A DNA stretch of 64,000 nucleotides from Caldilineales bacterium (GCA_019695115.1 JAIBAP010000001.1:124001-188000); one strand, 5' to 3'; shown: positions 19,517 through 28,058, counted from the stretch's first letter. Numbers and translations are program-made. Notes: generated by a model not told the origin, from the sequence alone.

Positions 19517-20509
19517 TCAAAGGCTGTGTTCGCGAACAAAGTGAACATACTCGGCCACGCCCTCTTCCAGGCTGTATTTGGGGTCGTAGCCCAGCAGTCG
19601 TCGGGCTTTGCTGATGTCGAGCGCGCCGCGGGTGGGTCGCTTGAGGTCGGCCTCGCCGACGATGGTTTTCAGATCGGGGAAGTGCCGGCGCAGGATTTCG
19701 GCCAGTTCCAGCAATGAGCGACCCTCGCCGCGCGTGATATTGAAGGTCTCGCCAGCGGCGTCGGGGTGCAGCGCCGCCAGGACGAAGCCCTCGGCCACAT
19801 CTTTGACATAGCTGAAATCCAGCCGGTCCGTGCCGCCGCCGTGCAGCACCAACTCCTGCCCCTGCATGGCTCGCTCGATGAAAAGTTGGACGATGCGGCC
19901 ATTGACATCGGTGGGGCCATAAACGGCGGAAGGGCGCACCACCGCGTGCTCGAAGCCAAAACGCTGGCCATAGACCCGCGTCAGGATCTCGCCCGTCAAC
20001 TTGGTGCCGCCGTAGACTTCCTTGGGATTGAGGGGGTGGTCTTCGGGGCAGGGCGTCTGCTGGAAGTCGCCGTAGACCATGCTGGAGGAGCAGTAGACCA
20101 CGCGCTTGACGCTGCCCGCCTCTTTGACGGCCTCGAGCAGGTTGGCCGTGCCGAGGACGGTGTGCTCGATGGCGCCGCGGCTGTCCTTGTTGGCGGTGGT
20201 GGCGACGGCAATGGCGGCCAAGTGGATGACGATCTCGGGCCGATACTGAAGCATCGCCTCTCTGATCTGGCTGGCGTCGCGCAGGTCGCCGCGGATAACC
20301 TCAGCGCCGCCCAGGGTGGCATAGCGGAGTTCGAGATAACGCCGATGGCTGGGCTGCGCGTTGGCGGGCAGGTGCTCGCAGCCGTCGAATACGACGACCT
20401 CATGGCCGAGTCCGGCCAGGCGTTGGGTGATGGCGGCGCCGATGAAGCCGGAGCCGCCAGTGACAAAGAGCTTTAGGTGGTCTGGTTGCAGGAAGAAAAG
20501 CGAGGTCAT
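19517..20509 (-). CDS. NAD-dependent sugar-nucleotide epimerase/dehydratase
   Basis: This extended short-chain dehydrogenase of about 330 residues has the NAD motif VTGGSGFIGAAITQRLAGLG, the catalytic serine region CSSSMVYG and YGGTK as the Tyr-x3-Lys pair. GALDISKARRLLGYDP near the C terminus is typical of GalE/WcaG-like members. Several in-frame ATGs exist (20509, 20521); I take 20509, which places the dinucleotide fold about 15 residues in. It precedes the DegT aminotransferase gene and is divergent from the gene at 20673. Confidence 0.9.
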   Translation of the reverse strand: MTSLFFLQPDHLKLFVTGGSGFIGAAITQRLAGLGHEVVVFDGCEHLPANAQPSHRRYLELRYATLGGAEVIRGDLRDASQIREAMLQYRPEIVIHLAAIAVATTANKDSRGAIEHTVLGTANLLEAVKEAGSVKRVVYCSSSMVYGDFQQTPCPEDHPLNPKEVYGGTKLTGEILTRVYGQRFGFEHAVVRPSAVYGPTDVNGRIVQLFIERAMQGQELVLHGGGTDRLDFSYVKDVAEGFVLAALHPDAAGETFNITRGEGRSLLELAEILRRHFPDLKTIVGEADLKRPTRGALDISKARRLLGYDPKYSLEEGVAEYVHFVREHSL

Positions 20510-20593
20510 GGCTTCAATCATTGAATTAGGTGCAGTCAAGCTACAGGATACACGCACGCGGTCGTTTCATCCAACCACGACACACAGTGATTA

Positions 20594-20623
20594 TTGGCGC
20601 GAGCTTATGTGGATGCGTATACT
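20594..20623 (+). promoter_or_regulatory. Candidate promoter of the membrane Nudix-like gene
   Basis: TTGGCG (20594-20599), an 18-base spacer and TATACT (20618-20623) lie 50 bases upstream of the ATG at 20673, which has its own AAGGAGG ribosome binding site. Confidence 0.5.
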
Positions 20624-20672
20624 GACCCGCCATGAGACGTGGCTATTAGCGACAATGACAAAGGAGGCAAGT

Positions 20673-22013
20673 ATGAATCTCAGGACCCGTTTCACAGTGA
20701 TCTGGTACTCTCTCGTCCACTTCCGACCCTTGGAAAGGCGGCTTCTCGCAGTGGCCGTCGTTGGTCTCGTGGCTTCAGTGGTGTCCACGGCGGCCGGCAA
20801 CACACGGTTGGGATTGTGGCTGGCCATTGGTACGCTGATTGTAGATGTCCTGCTATTTCTTGTCGATTTGTATTTCTTACCGAAGCCGCGCGTGTCGGAT
20901 ATGGAGCGTGAACAGCTCAACTATCTTGAGTACAGGGGGAGCGATCCTGTTCCATTAGGCGCTTTGATGCCATCTCCCCAAGAAAAGCAAGAAGGTTTCT
21001 CTACTGTCGAATTGACAAGCAATGAATCCGTTATCTTGAGCAATGACATTGATATACGTTTATTTGAAGATAAGCACATCGAAGTTAGGCTAAGGCCAAA
21101 ATATGAAAGTAGGATCATTGCTCGTTGGCAAGACCAGTGGGAAGATATGCAGGATTTTCTTGTATTGTATTCACAGGGAAAGCCGCTTTGGAACGAGGAT
21201 AAATTAGCTCTTTGTTCTCCACTTGAAAGAAATACTGAAGTTGTTCATCTTGGCAAGACGACATATTTTACATCTATTGTAACTAATGAAGCCTGCACTC
21301 ATCGCATTAAGAGCAAATCAAGAGTTATTAGAGACCTCCGAATCATGTTTCCATATAGCATGGATGACTATATTCTTCCAATAGAGACATCATGGATGTC
21401 AAATCACATCGGCATATCAACAATTGCGATAACTTGCGAAGGGCATCTCATTCATTGGAAACAGAGAAAAGAAAGAGTTCATCAAAATCCAGATCAACTC
21501 GTTCCAACAGGTTCTGGATCATTGGATTGGAATGATGCAAAGCATAGCTCTGGCAAAGATCTGCTTTCGGTTATTAAGTATGGTATGGCAAGGGAGCTCT
21601 TTGAAGAAAATAAGTTGGATTTCCGCAGTACGCCGATCACTATTTCTGAACTGGCCAAGCACACACTGGTGTTGGGATACTACCGCTGGATACGCCGCGG
21701 TGGTAAACCGGAATTCGTGGGCATTACAAAGGTTCCATTGCCGGCCGCCGATTTCGTACCAAATTGGGAGAACTTGGGGGAAGACGAAAAGGGACACCAG
21801 ATTGAGCATCCAATGGCAAGATCGGCTGCAGAACTAGAGGCAATTTGCAGCCATTACCTGGATGCTGCCTGGCTACAGGAAAGAAGATACCAGATCAGTA
21901 CGCCTCTTAGCGTTACTATGCACCGTCTTCGCTCGGCTCTGCAATCCCAAACACAACATGAAAAGCTGAAAAGACACTGCGCCTTTGATGAAATGTCGCG
22001 CGGATGTAAGTGA
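20673..22013 (+). CDS. Membrane-anchored Nudix-like protein, AT-rich accessory gene
   Basis: This 446-residue protein starts at ATG 20673, 5 bases after an AAGGAGG ribosome binding site. Two membrane segments lie at about 30-50 and 53-75 (LLAVAVVGLVASVVSTAAG; LWLAIGTLIVDVLLFLVDLY). The C-terminal half reads like a Nudix fold: ISTIAITCEGHLIHWKQRKE, then GSGSLDW, then GMARELFEENKLD in place of the REUxEExGU helix, then GKPEFVGITKV. The glutamate and glycine positions of the Nudix box are imperfect, so catalysis is doubtful. The gene is clearly more AT-rich than its neighbours, suggesting transfer. No enzyme function is assigned. Confidence 0.75.
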   Translation: MNLRTRFTVIWYSLVHFRPLERRLLAVAVVGLVASVVSTAAGNTRLGLWLAIGTLIVDVLLFLVDLYFLPKPRVSDMEREQLNYLEYRGSDPVPLGALMPSPQEKQEGFSTVELTSNESVILSNDIDIRLFEDKHIEVRLRPKYESRIIARWQDQWEDMQDFLVLYSQGKPLWNEDKLALCSPLERNTEVVHLGKTTYFTSIVTNEACTHRIKSKSRVIRDLRIMFPYSMDDYILPIETSWMSNHIGISTIAITCEGHLIHWKQRKERVHQNPDQLVPTGSGSLDWNDAKHSSGKDLLSVIKYGMARELFEENKLDFRSTPITISELAKHTLVLGYYRWIRRGGKPEFVGITKVPLPAADFVPNWENLGEDEKGHQIEHPMARSAAELEAICSHYLDAAWLQERRYQISTPLSVTMHRLRSALQSQTQHEKLKRHCAFDEMSRGCK

Positions 22014-22057
22014 GGCATGTTCGAGATGCAAAGCAAGATTGCATGCACCCGCAGTGC

Positions 22058-22177
22058 CGGCGACGCCTCCGGCCTGGGCGAGGCTACGCTCATGCCGTTA
22101 TGCTTGATCTGAACAGCGAGCGCGGTCAAATCCTGGCCCATGAACTCGGCCCCCGTGCCCGCTTCGCCCCCGGCAGT
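22058..22177 (+). pseudogene. Truncated, internally deleted copy of the SDR gene 5' end
   Basis: This segment matches the start of the intact short-chain dehydrogenase gene at 23167. Bases 22102-22175 align with 23268-23341 at about 90% identity (shared core GAGCGCGGTCAAATCCTGGC). The preceding GCCTCCGGCCTGGGCGAGGC matches the dehydrogenase GlyxxxGlyxGly region, with about 45 bases deleted between. It is not translatable as the enzyme. Copy and parent flank the RHH-like/HNH cassette as imperfect direct repeats. Confidence 0.85.
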
Positions 22178-22198
22178 GCCACCGATGTTCTATCTCTC

Positions 22199-22227
22199 TT
22201 GTCCGATTGCCCGGCTCATGCTAAGAT
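22199..22227 (+). promoter_or_regulatory. Candidate promoter of RHH-like/HNH cassette 1
   Basis: TTGTCC (22199-22204), a 17-base spacer and TAAGAT (22222-22227) lie 56 bases upstream of the cassette's first ATG, between the SDR fragment and the cassette. Confidence 0.45.
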
Positions 22228-22283
22228 GAAAGCCGTCTTCACGTACATCTGTCGCTGATTGCAGCCTCCAAGGAGCCGCCAAG

Positions 22284-22745
22284 ATGACCCAACACATGCC
22301 CATGAGACGGATCGGCATCCCTGTGCCCATCTACGACCGGCTCAAACGAGCGGCAAAATTGACGCATCGCTCGGTCGAAGATGTTCTGGTCGCAACCATC
22401 GATGCCGCCCTGCCGCCAGACCCCGCCTTGCCCGCCGAACTGGCCGACAACCTGGCTGCCTTGAGCTTGTTCAACGATGATGCGTTGTGGGCCGCCGCCG
22501 AATCTTCTTTGTCGCCAGCTCAACAACATCGCCTTGAACAACTTGCCACGACGGCCGATTTTCGCAGTCTGACGACGGCCGAATTCTCTGAACTGACTCA
22601 GCTCGCGGAATTCTTCGATCTTTCGGTTCTGCGCCGGGCCAGAGCGTTGGCCATTTTGGTGCAGCGAGGCTATCAGATTCCCGACCAGACAGCTTTCGAC
22701 GGGGGCAACAATGGCGGGAACAGCCATCCCATCATCACTCCGTGA
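22284..22745 (+). CDS. RHH-like cassette protein, copy 1 (partner of HNH gene)
   Basis: This 153-residue protein has an AAGGAG ribosome binding site 9 bases before its ATG. Residues 9-45 (IGIPVPIYDRLKRAAKLTHR, then a predicted helix) look like a ribbon-helix-helix or antitoxin-type N terminus. The rest is helical, with DDALWAAAESSLSP and LRRARALAILVQRGYQIP. It is clearly homologous to the protein at 28501-28911: the F-D-x2-LW, L-T-x2-E and LR-x5-L-x3-RGY-x-IP patterns are shared. The next gene, an HNH endonuclease, overlaps it by 35 bases. Role as regulator or inhibitor of the HNH protein is inference. Confidence 0.75.
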   Translation: MTQHMPMRRIGIPVPIYDRLKRAAKLTHRSVEDVLVATIDAALPPDPALPAELADNLAALSLFNDDALWAAAESSLSPAQQHRLEQLATTADFRSLTTAEFSELTQLAEFFDLSVLRRARALAILVQRGYQIPDQTAFDGGNNGGNSHPIITP

Positions 22746-23139
22746 TTGGGTGCGGCGACGCGCTGACTATCGTTGCGAATACTGCCAATCCTCCGAATGG
22801 CTGACCGGCCAACGCGGTCATATCGATCACATCGTACCCGAGTCCCGAGGTGGTGAAACGACGGCCGACAACCTGTGCCTGGCTTGTGCAGCCTGCAATA
22901 GTGCGAAGCTCGATCGAGTTGAGGCCATCGATCCAGAGTCGGGGATGATGACGCCACTATTCAGCCCGCGGCGCCAAAATTGGGAAGAACACTTTGCCTG
23001 GGACAAATCTGAAGTCCAAATCGTTGGTCTTTCCCCATGCGGAAGGGCAACCGTGGCGGCACTCAAGCTTAACCGGCCGCTGGTAATTGCGGCGCGTGCA
23101 GTCTGGGTGAGCGTCGGCCGGCACCCTCCTGCCAAGTAG
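22711..23139 (+). CDS. HNH endonuclease-like protein, cassette copy 1
   Basis: This 142-residue protein has an HNH core: CEYC zinc knuckle (about residues 22-25), HIDHIVPESRGG with the metal His pair, NLCLACAACNSAK with the central Asn and second zinc knuckle. The C-terminal half has the pattern F-x-PR-x2-W-x-EHF, GRATVAALKLN and A-x-WV-x-V-GR-x-PP, all repeated in the paralog at 28059-28493. HNH proteins cut DNA as homing, restriction, defence or repair nucleases; the target here is unknown. The start overlaps the preceding gene, showing coupled expression. Confidence 0.85.
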   Translation: MAGTAIPSSLRDWVRRRADYRCEYCQSSEWLTGQRGHIDHIVPESRGGETTADNLCLACAACNSAKLDRVEAIDPESGMMTPLFSPRRQNWEEHFAWDKSEVQIVGLSPCGRATVAALKLNRPLVIAARAVWVSVGRHPPAK

Positions 23140-23166
23140 CCACGCTATGTGCCCCAAACGATAAAA

Positions 23167-23934
23167 ATGAACCCGAATCTTCTCTCGATCCTCATCGCCG
23201 GCGGCGCCTCTGGCCTCGGCGAAGCCACCGCCAGGGCGCTGGTCGCGGCCGGCGCCAACATCGTCATTCTTGATCTAAACGCCGAGCGCGGTCAAATCCT
23301 GGCCCAGGAACTCGGCCCCCGCGCCCGCTTCGCCCCCGGCAGCGTCAGCGACGAGGGCGCGGTGCAGGCTGCCATCGACCTCGCGCGAACGGAGTTTGGG
23401 GCGCTGACTGCGGCGGTGAACTGCGCCGGCATCGCCACGCCGGGCCGGGTGCTGGTCCGGTCGGGGCCGCTGCCGCTGGCCGAGTTCCGCAAGGTGGTCG
23501 AGATCAACCTGATCGGCACCTTCAATGTGCTGCGGCTGGCGGCGGCGGCCATGCAGGCCAACGAGCCAGACGAGAACGGCCAGCGCGGGGTCATCGTCAA
23601 CACGGCCTCGATTGCCGCCTTCGATGGCCAGGTCGGGCAGGCCGCCTATGCCGCCTCGAAGGGCGGCGTGGTGGGGCTGACGCTATCGGCGGCGCGCGAT
23701 CTGGCGCAGTGGGGCATTCGCGTGGTCACGATTGCGCCGGGGCTGTTCGATACGCCGCTGCTGGCCGGGCTTCCGGAGGCGGCGCGGCAGTCGTTGGGCG
23801 CGCAGGTTCCCTTCCCCTCGCGGCTCGGTCGCCCCAGCGAATACGCCGCCCTGGTGAAGCACATCCTCGCCAACCCCATGCTCAACGGCGAGGTCATCCG
23901 CCTGGATGGCGCCCTGAGAATGGCCCCGCGCTGA
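23167..23934 (+). CDS. Short-chain dehydrogenase, 17beta-HSD10/3-hydroxyacyl-CoA dehydrogenase type
   Basis: This 255-residue classical SDR has the cofactor motif [16 protein letters not shown], an acidic residue at the end of beta2 (ILDLNAERG, favouring NAD), NCAGIA, and the catalytic Ser ([10 protein letters not shown]), Tyr and Lys (AAYAASKGG). It most resembles type-10 hydroxysteroid/3-hydroxyacyl-CoA dehydrogenases. I take ATG 23167; a GTG at 23149 is also in frame. A broken partial copy lies 1.1 kb upstream beyond the HNH cassette. Confidence 0.9.
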   Translation: MNPNLLSILIAGGASGLGEATARALVAAGANIVILDLNAERGQILAQELGPRARFAPGSVSDEGAVQAAIDLARTEFGALTAAVNCAGIATPGRVLVRSGPLPLAEFRKVVEINLIGTFNVLRLAAAAMQANEPDENGQRGVIVNTASIAAFDGQVGQAAYAASKGGVVGLTLSAARDLAQWGIRVVTIAPGLFDTPLLAGLPEAARQSLGAQVPFPSRLGRPSEYAALVKHILANPMLNGEVIRLDGALRMAPR

Positions 23935-23941
23935 GGTGTGA

Positions 23942-23971
23942 TTGAAGCGCGCAAGCATGATGTGATAGAAT
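23942..23971 (+). promoter_or_regulatory. Candidate promoter of the DUF5678-like gene
   Basis: TTGAAG (23942-23947), an 18-base spacer and TAGAAT (23966-23971) precede the ATG at 24013, which has a strong AGGAGGTGA ribosome binding site. Confidence 0.45.
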
Positions 23972-24012
23972 GAAGGCTGTCGAACAACCACCGGAAGACA
24001 GGAGGTGAATGT

Positions 24013-24444
24013 ATGACGACCGTCGTTCTGCAAGAGCCGTTGCGAATCGAAATAGAACAGGCAGCCGCAAAAGAAGGTATTGTGGTTGACAAATGGATAG
24101 AAAGTGCGGTCAAACGCCAACTCATGCTTTCCCGTCAGAAAGCGATTATCCAGGAGACTGAAGCCTGGTATCGTCTCCCCAGCGCTGAAAGAGAGCGTTT
24201 CAGGGGCAAGTATGTGGCTGTCTCAGGCGGCGAGGTCGTCGATTTCGACTCCGATCGTTTGTTGCTGTATCGTCGCGTCAGCGAGCGTTTTGGGCGTATT
24301 CCGTTCTTGATCACGGAAGGCGGCGACGAGCCAATTCCCGAATATCGGGCCCGTACGTTTTTTGACTGCAATCACCACGTCCAGAAGGCCATCGAACCTT
24401 CGGCCAGCGGGCGGGGATCGCTGCCATCGCTGGGGAAGATGTAG
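24013..24444 (+). CDS. RHH-like/DUF5678-like protein
   Basis: This 143-residue protein begins with a ribbon-helix-helix-like segment (VVLQEPLRIEIEQAAAKEG) and continues with a DUF5678-like region (FRGKYVAVSGGEVVDFD) ending near residue 100. An AGGAGGTGA ribosome binding site precedes the ATG. The last 24 or so residues overlap, tail to tail, the 3' end of the beta-propeller gene on the other strand by 73 bases, so the C terminus may be a recent extension. Such proteins are often antitoxin-like, but no partner is adjacent. Function unknown. Confidence 0.7.
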   Translation: MTTVVLQEPLRIEIEQAAAKEGIVVDKWIESAVKRQLMLSRQKAIIQETEAWYRLPSAERERFRGKYVAVSGGEVVDFDSDRLLLYRRVSERFGRIPFLITEGGDEPIPEYRARTFFDCNHHVQKAIEPSASGRGSLPSLGKM

Positions 24445-25673
24445 ATACGCTCGCTGCCGTCGGCTTCGCGCACGGGCAGGGCCAGGGCATCGCTGGCAGG
24501 CGACCACAGGCGGTGGCTGAGGGCATACTGGTCGAAGAAGGGCAGGAACTGGGTGACAAAGACCAAGCCGGGCTGGAAAGTCGCCAGTTTTCGCTCTTCC
24601 CCGCTGGCGACATCGACCAGCCACAAGTCGAGAAGGGCGGATGCTGCCTGAGCAGGGCCAGGGGCGCGGGCGCCAGAACCATCGGCCGGGCTGAGGAAGG
24701 CGATGGTCTTGCCGTCGGGCGCCCAGAAGAAGGCGATGACCGTGCGGCTGCTGAGGGTGCGCAGGCTACCATCGGCGGCTTCGAGCAGTTGTAAAGGGCC
24801 AAAGAAATGCGGGGCCAGGACGGGCGGGCTGATGAAGGCCAGCTGGTCGCGCGCCGGACTCCAACCCAGGGCGGCAAAGCCCTGGTTCACTGCCGACTGG
24901 CGCACGCCGGCCTGGGTCATGTCCTCGATCACCACGGCGCTGGCCCCGGCGGCCCCACTCTCGGCAAAGGCGATGTAACGGCCGTCCGGCGAAATCCCCG
25001 GCGCCTGAAATGGCCCGGGTGGCGCCATCTCCCCGCTCAGGCTGGCGCCATCGGCGTCGATGAACGTGATCAGGCCATCGGAGCCTAGCCCGCCGGTGTG
25101 GATGAGCATCCGCTCGCCGTCGCCGGCCCAGTCCCAATAGAAGGGCTGCCCCGTTTCGACCTTGCGCGCTGCCGTTTTCCCCTCTGGCTCGGCCAGCCAG
25201 AGGGCAAGGCCGGGCAGGTCGTTGGCCAGGAAGCTGATCTGGCGGCCATCGGGCGACCAGTAGAGATAGATCGGGGCGCGGCTGCGGCTGCCATAGACGG
25301 CCTTTGGTTGCGAATCTTCGGCATCGTGCAGCACCCACACGCCGGCTTCGGCCCCATCGTTGCCGGGGGCGGCGATGAAACGACCATCCGGCGACCAGGC
25401 CGGGAACTGGAAGCTGAGCCCGGGGGCCGAAAGCGTGCGGGCATCGCTGCCGTCGGCATCCAGGGTTTGCAGGCTGCCGTCCGGGGCGACGAGCACCAGG
25501 CGCGGCCGGGGGACGGCCGGCGGAGAGGGCAATCCAGCCTCCTGCACCGGGGTGATCTGCCAGGGCTGGGTTTGCACCAGCAGGTAGGCGGCCAGGATGA
25601 GCGCCAACAGACAGGCCAGGGCCAACAGCAGGGCCAGGCCGGTCAGGGCGCCAAGTAACCAGGAGTTGCGCAT
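24372..25673 (-). CDS. Membrane-anchored TolB/WD40-like beta-propeller protein
   Basis: The 433-residue protein has one N-terminal membrane segment (ALTGLALLLALACLLALILA) and an extracytoplasmic propeller with repeated blade motifs of the WSPDGRFIA / WSPDGRQISFLA / ISPDGRYIAFAE type. These are PD40/TolB-like repeats that usually bind proteins or ligands. It starts 2 bases after the stop of the aldehyde:ferredoxin oxidoreductase-like gene, so it is in the same operon, but no functional link is known to me. Confidence 0.82.
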   Translation of the reverse strand: MRNSWLLGALTGLALLLALACLLALILAAYLLVQTQPWQITPVQEAGLPSPPAVPRPRLVLVAPDGSLQTLDADGSDARTLSAPGLSFQFPAWSPDGRFIAAPGNDGAEAGVWVLHDAEDSQPKAVYGSRSRAPIYLYWSPDGRQISFLANDLPGLALWLAEPEGKTAARKVETGQPFYWDWAGDGERMLIHTGGLGSDGLITFIDADGASLSGEMAPPGPFQAPGISPDGRYIAFAESGAAGASAVVIEDMTQAGVRQSAVNQGFAALGWSPARDQLAFISPPVLAPHFFGPLQLLEAADGSLRTLSSRTVIAFFWAPDGKTIAFLSPADGSGARAPGPAQAASALLDLWLVDVASGEERKLATFQPGLVFVTQFLPFFDQYALSHRLWSPASDALALPVREADGSERIYIFPSDGSDPRPLAEGSMAFWTW

Positions 25674-25675
25674 GT

Positions 25676-27649
25676 CTACCTTCCTTCACCTTCGCTGTCT
25701 TTTTCCCCTTCTTCCCCTTCTTCGCGCCCTTCGCGCCCTTCGCGGATCAAAAACAACGAACTCAGGCCAAGCGCATCGAGGCGTTCGGGCGTCGGTTCGC
25801 CGGCGGGCGTCCAGCCCATCAACTCGTACCAGGTCTGGCGGGCGTTCAGAAAAGCATCTTCGTTGATCTCCACCCCGGCCAGCGGCCCCTCCGCAAAGGC
25901 TTGCATCACCCGCCGGGGCAGGCGGTCATCCTCGGCGCTAAAGCCCTGGCGCAGGTTGAACAGCCGGGAGAGGGTTTGGGCGCGCTCGCCCACCCGCAAG
26001 ACTTCGTGAATATCGTACTCGTAGCCGCTGACGCCGCTGAGCGCCTCGGCGAGGTGGCTGTAGCGATAGGGGTGAAAGTGGCAGATGACGGCGCAATCGA
26101 GGGCATGGCGCCAGTTGACCTCGTGATAAAACAACCGCATCTTCTGCGGGCCGAGGTCGGTCAGGGCCAGGGGCGGGATCTCCTCCACCTCGGCCACCCG
26201 CTCCAATTCCGTTCCCGGTTTGGTAAAGGCGGTGTCGTGCATATTCATCTGGTGGTCGGCCCCCACTGGCGCCGTGGCGTAGCCCACCCCCAGGGCCTGC
26301 TTCAGCCGCGGCTCGTGCATCGGCAGCTCCTGGCCCTTGACCTCTACCGCCAAGGCCTCGGCGCCATTGCCGATCCACTGCGCCAGCCGCTTGCTGCCTA
26401 ACGCCATCTTGTCGCCGAAACCGCGGCGATGGGCCGTCATTTCCACCGCCTCCAGCATGGCGGCGGCATCGCCCCAGGCGGGCAAGAAGCCGCCGGTCTG
26501 CTCGGCCTCCAGCAGCCCCTTTTCCACGCACTCGATCACAAAGGCGATGGTGAGGCTGAGGCTGATCGTGTCCATCCCCCAGCGCGAGCACAGTTCATTG
26601 GCTTTGGCGATGGCGAGCAGGTCGTCGATGCCACAGACGCTGCCAAACCCGGCCAGGGTCTCGTACTCTGGGCCGCCGTAGGCCTTGTCGATGGTGAGTT
26701 TGCCAAAGAAGTCGGGGCGCAGGTAGGGGTTGTCGATGGTCTGGCCGTGGTATTCCACCACCTGTTTGCAGTTGATCGGGCAGACCTGGCAGGTGTCGCG
26801 CTCCAGGAGGATGGTCTCGTGCATCAGTTGGCCGGTAATGCGGTCGCGCTCCTCGAACATCGGCTGGCGGAAATTGAGCGTGGGCAAGGCCCCCACCCGG
26901 CCCCAGTTGCGCACGCCTTGCACGGTGCCGATCTTCACCGCCCAGGCGGCCAGGGTCTCGTAGTTGTCGCCCAGCCATTTGGCCACCGGGCTGACGCGCC
27001 TGCGCGCCGCCACCGGCAGGTTCATCGTCCCGCGCACGGCCACTGCCTTCAGCCGCTTGCTGCCCATGACGGCGCCCAATCCCCCGCGCCCGGCCGCCCG
27101 GTTGATGTCGTGCATGATGTTGGCGAACAGCACCAGGTTTTCGCCGGCCAGGCCGCACTGCGCCACCCGCACTCGATCGTCGGCCAGCTCGGCCCGGATC
27201 GCGCCCTCGACGTCGGCGGTATCCTGGCCCCAGAGATGCTCCGCCGGCCGGATTTCGACCTCGCCATCCCGAATCCACAGATAGACCGGGCTTTGGCTCT
27301 GGCCGTGGACGATAAGGGCATCGAACCCCGCCCGCTTGAACTCATGGCCCCACCAGCCCCCGGCCTCGCCGCTGGCGATGGCGCCGGTGAGCGGGCTTTT
27401 GGCGCCCACGCCATGCCGCCCGCTGCCCGGCAGGTTGGAGCCTTGCAGGATGCCAGGGGCGAAGATGAGCAGGTTGTCGGGGCCGAGCGGGTCGCTGTGC
27501 GCGGGCAGGTCGCGCAAGAGCAGATAGGCGACCAGCGCCCTCCCCCCCACCAGCTTGAGATAAAGCTCGTCCGGCGGCGTCTCGACCCACTGCCGCCCGC
27601 TACTCAGATCGATGTGCAGGAATTTTCCCCAGGTTCCGCCAACTGTCAT
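25676..27649 (-). CDS. Aldehyde:ferredoxin oxidoreductase-family tungsten/molybdenum enzyme
   Basis: This 657-residue protein has the two-domain N terminus of the AOR family, the pterin-binding segment GRGGLGAVMGSKRLKAV (about 187-203), and cysteines for one [4Fe-4S] cluster: CQVCPINC (287, 290, 294) plus Cys519 or Cys523. Family members oxidise aldehydes or reduce acids with a bis-pterin tungsten cofactor and ferredoxin. The ATG at 27649 is chosen because upstream residues come from a GTGTTCC repeat tract. A MoaD/ThiS-like gene lies just upstream, a usual companion for pterin sulfuration. The substrate is unknown. Confidence 0.92.
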   Translation of the reverse strand: MTVGGTWGKFLHIDLSSGRQWVETPPDELYLKLVGGRALVAYLLLRDLPAHSDPLGPDNLLIFAPGILQGSNLPGSGRHGVGAKSPLTGAIASGEAGGWWGHEFKRAGFDALIVHGQSQSPVYLWIRDGEVEIRPAEHLWGQDTADVEGAIRAELADDRVRVAQCGLAGENLVLFANIMHDINRAAGRGGLGAVMGSKRLKAVAVRGTMNLPVAARRRVSPVAKWLGDNYETLAAWAVKIGTVQGVRNWGRVGALPTLNFRQPMFEERDRITGQLMHETILLERDTCQVCPINCKQVVEYHGQTIDNPYLRPDFFGKLTIDKAYGGPEYETLAGFGSVCGIDDLLAIAKANELCSRWGMDTISLSLTIAFVIECVEKGLLEAEQTGGFLPAWGDAAAMLEAVEMTAHRRGFGDKMALGSKRLAQWIGNGAEALAVEVKGQELPMHEPRLKQALGVGYATAPVGADHQMNMHDTAFTKPGTELERVAEVEEIPPLALTDLGPQKMRLFYHEVNWRHALDCAVICHFHPYRYSHLAEALSGVSGYEYDIHEVLRVGERAQTLSRLFNLRQGFSAEDDRLPRRVMQAFAEGPLAGVEINEDAFLNARQTWYELMGWTPAGEPTPERLDALGLSSLFLIREGREGREEGEEGEKDSEGEGR

Positions 27650-27683
27650 TGTGTTTGGTTCCTTTGGTTTGAGGGTGCGTGCT

Positions 27684-27828
27684 GCATGTTCCGTGTTCCG
27701 TGTTCCGTGTTCCGTGGTGCGTGGTGCGTGGTGCGTGAAGATCTTCCTTTGCAATCAACGATTTCTCTCGAAGATCAACAATCTCCAATCTCCAATAACC
27801 AATCTCCAATCTCCAGTCTCCAATCTCC
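27684..27828. repeat. Two heptad repeat tracts between moaD-like and AOR genes
   Basis: GTGTTCC heptads changing to GTGGTGC heptads occupy 27684-27739. CAATCTC/CAATAAC heptads occupy 27776-27828 and reach 3 bases before the moaD-like stop. GTGTTCC is the reverse complement of the GGAACAC heptads found inside the cyclase genes at 54.7 and 58.5 kb. Confidence 0.85.
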
Positions 27829-27830
27829 CC

Positions 27831-28046
27831 TCATCCTCCCCCCACCACCGGCGCCAGGCGCAGCACATCGCCGTCGTTCAGTTCGCTGTTCCAGTGCGCC
27901 AGGCGGCCGTTGATCATCATCACCAGGCCCACGTCGGGCGGGATGGGCAGTTGCGCTACGGCCTCGCCCACGGTGCGCGCAGTGGGCACGGTGAGGTCGG
28001 CAGGGATGCGTTCTTTGAGCGAACCGGCGGCTTGGATGGTGATCAT
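27831..28046 (-). CDS. MoaD/ThiS-like sulfur-carrier protein
   Basis: This 71-residue ubiquitin-like protein (from ATG 28046) ends in VVGGG, the diglycine tail that is adenylated and thiocarboxylated in MoaD and ThiS. The pattern VMMINGRLAHWNSELNDGD fits the family. Its position directly upstream of an AOR-type gene suggests sulfur donation for the tungsten pterin. Only 12 bases separate it from the HNH gene upstream. Confidence 0.85.
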   Translation of the reverse strand: MITIQAAGSLKERIPADLTVPTARTVGEAVAQLPIPPDVGLVMMINGRLAHWNSELNDGDVLRLAPVVGGG

Positions 28047-28058
28047 GGAGGCCAAATC

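Noticed and set aside
22284-23139. HNH cassette as a group I or II intron-encoded homing endonuclease or retron
   Set aside because: No intron core, reverse transcriptase or structured RNA was recognised around it. The HNH gene is coupled to an upstream protein gene instead.
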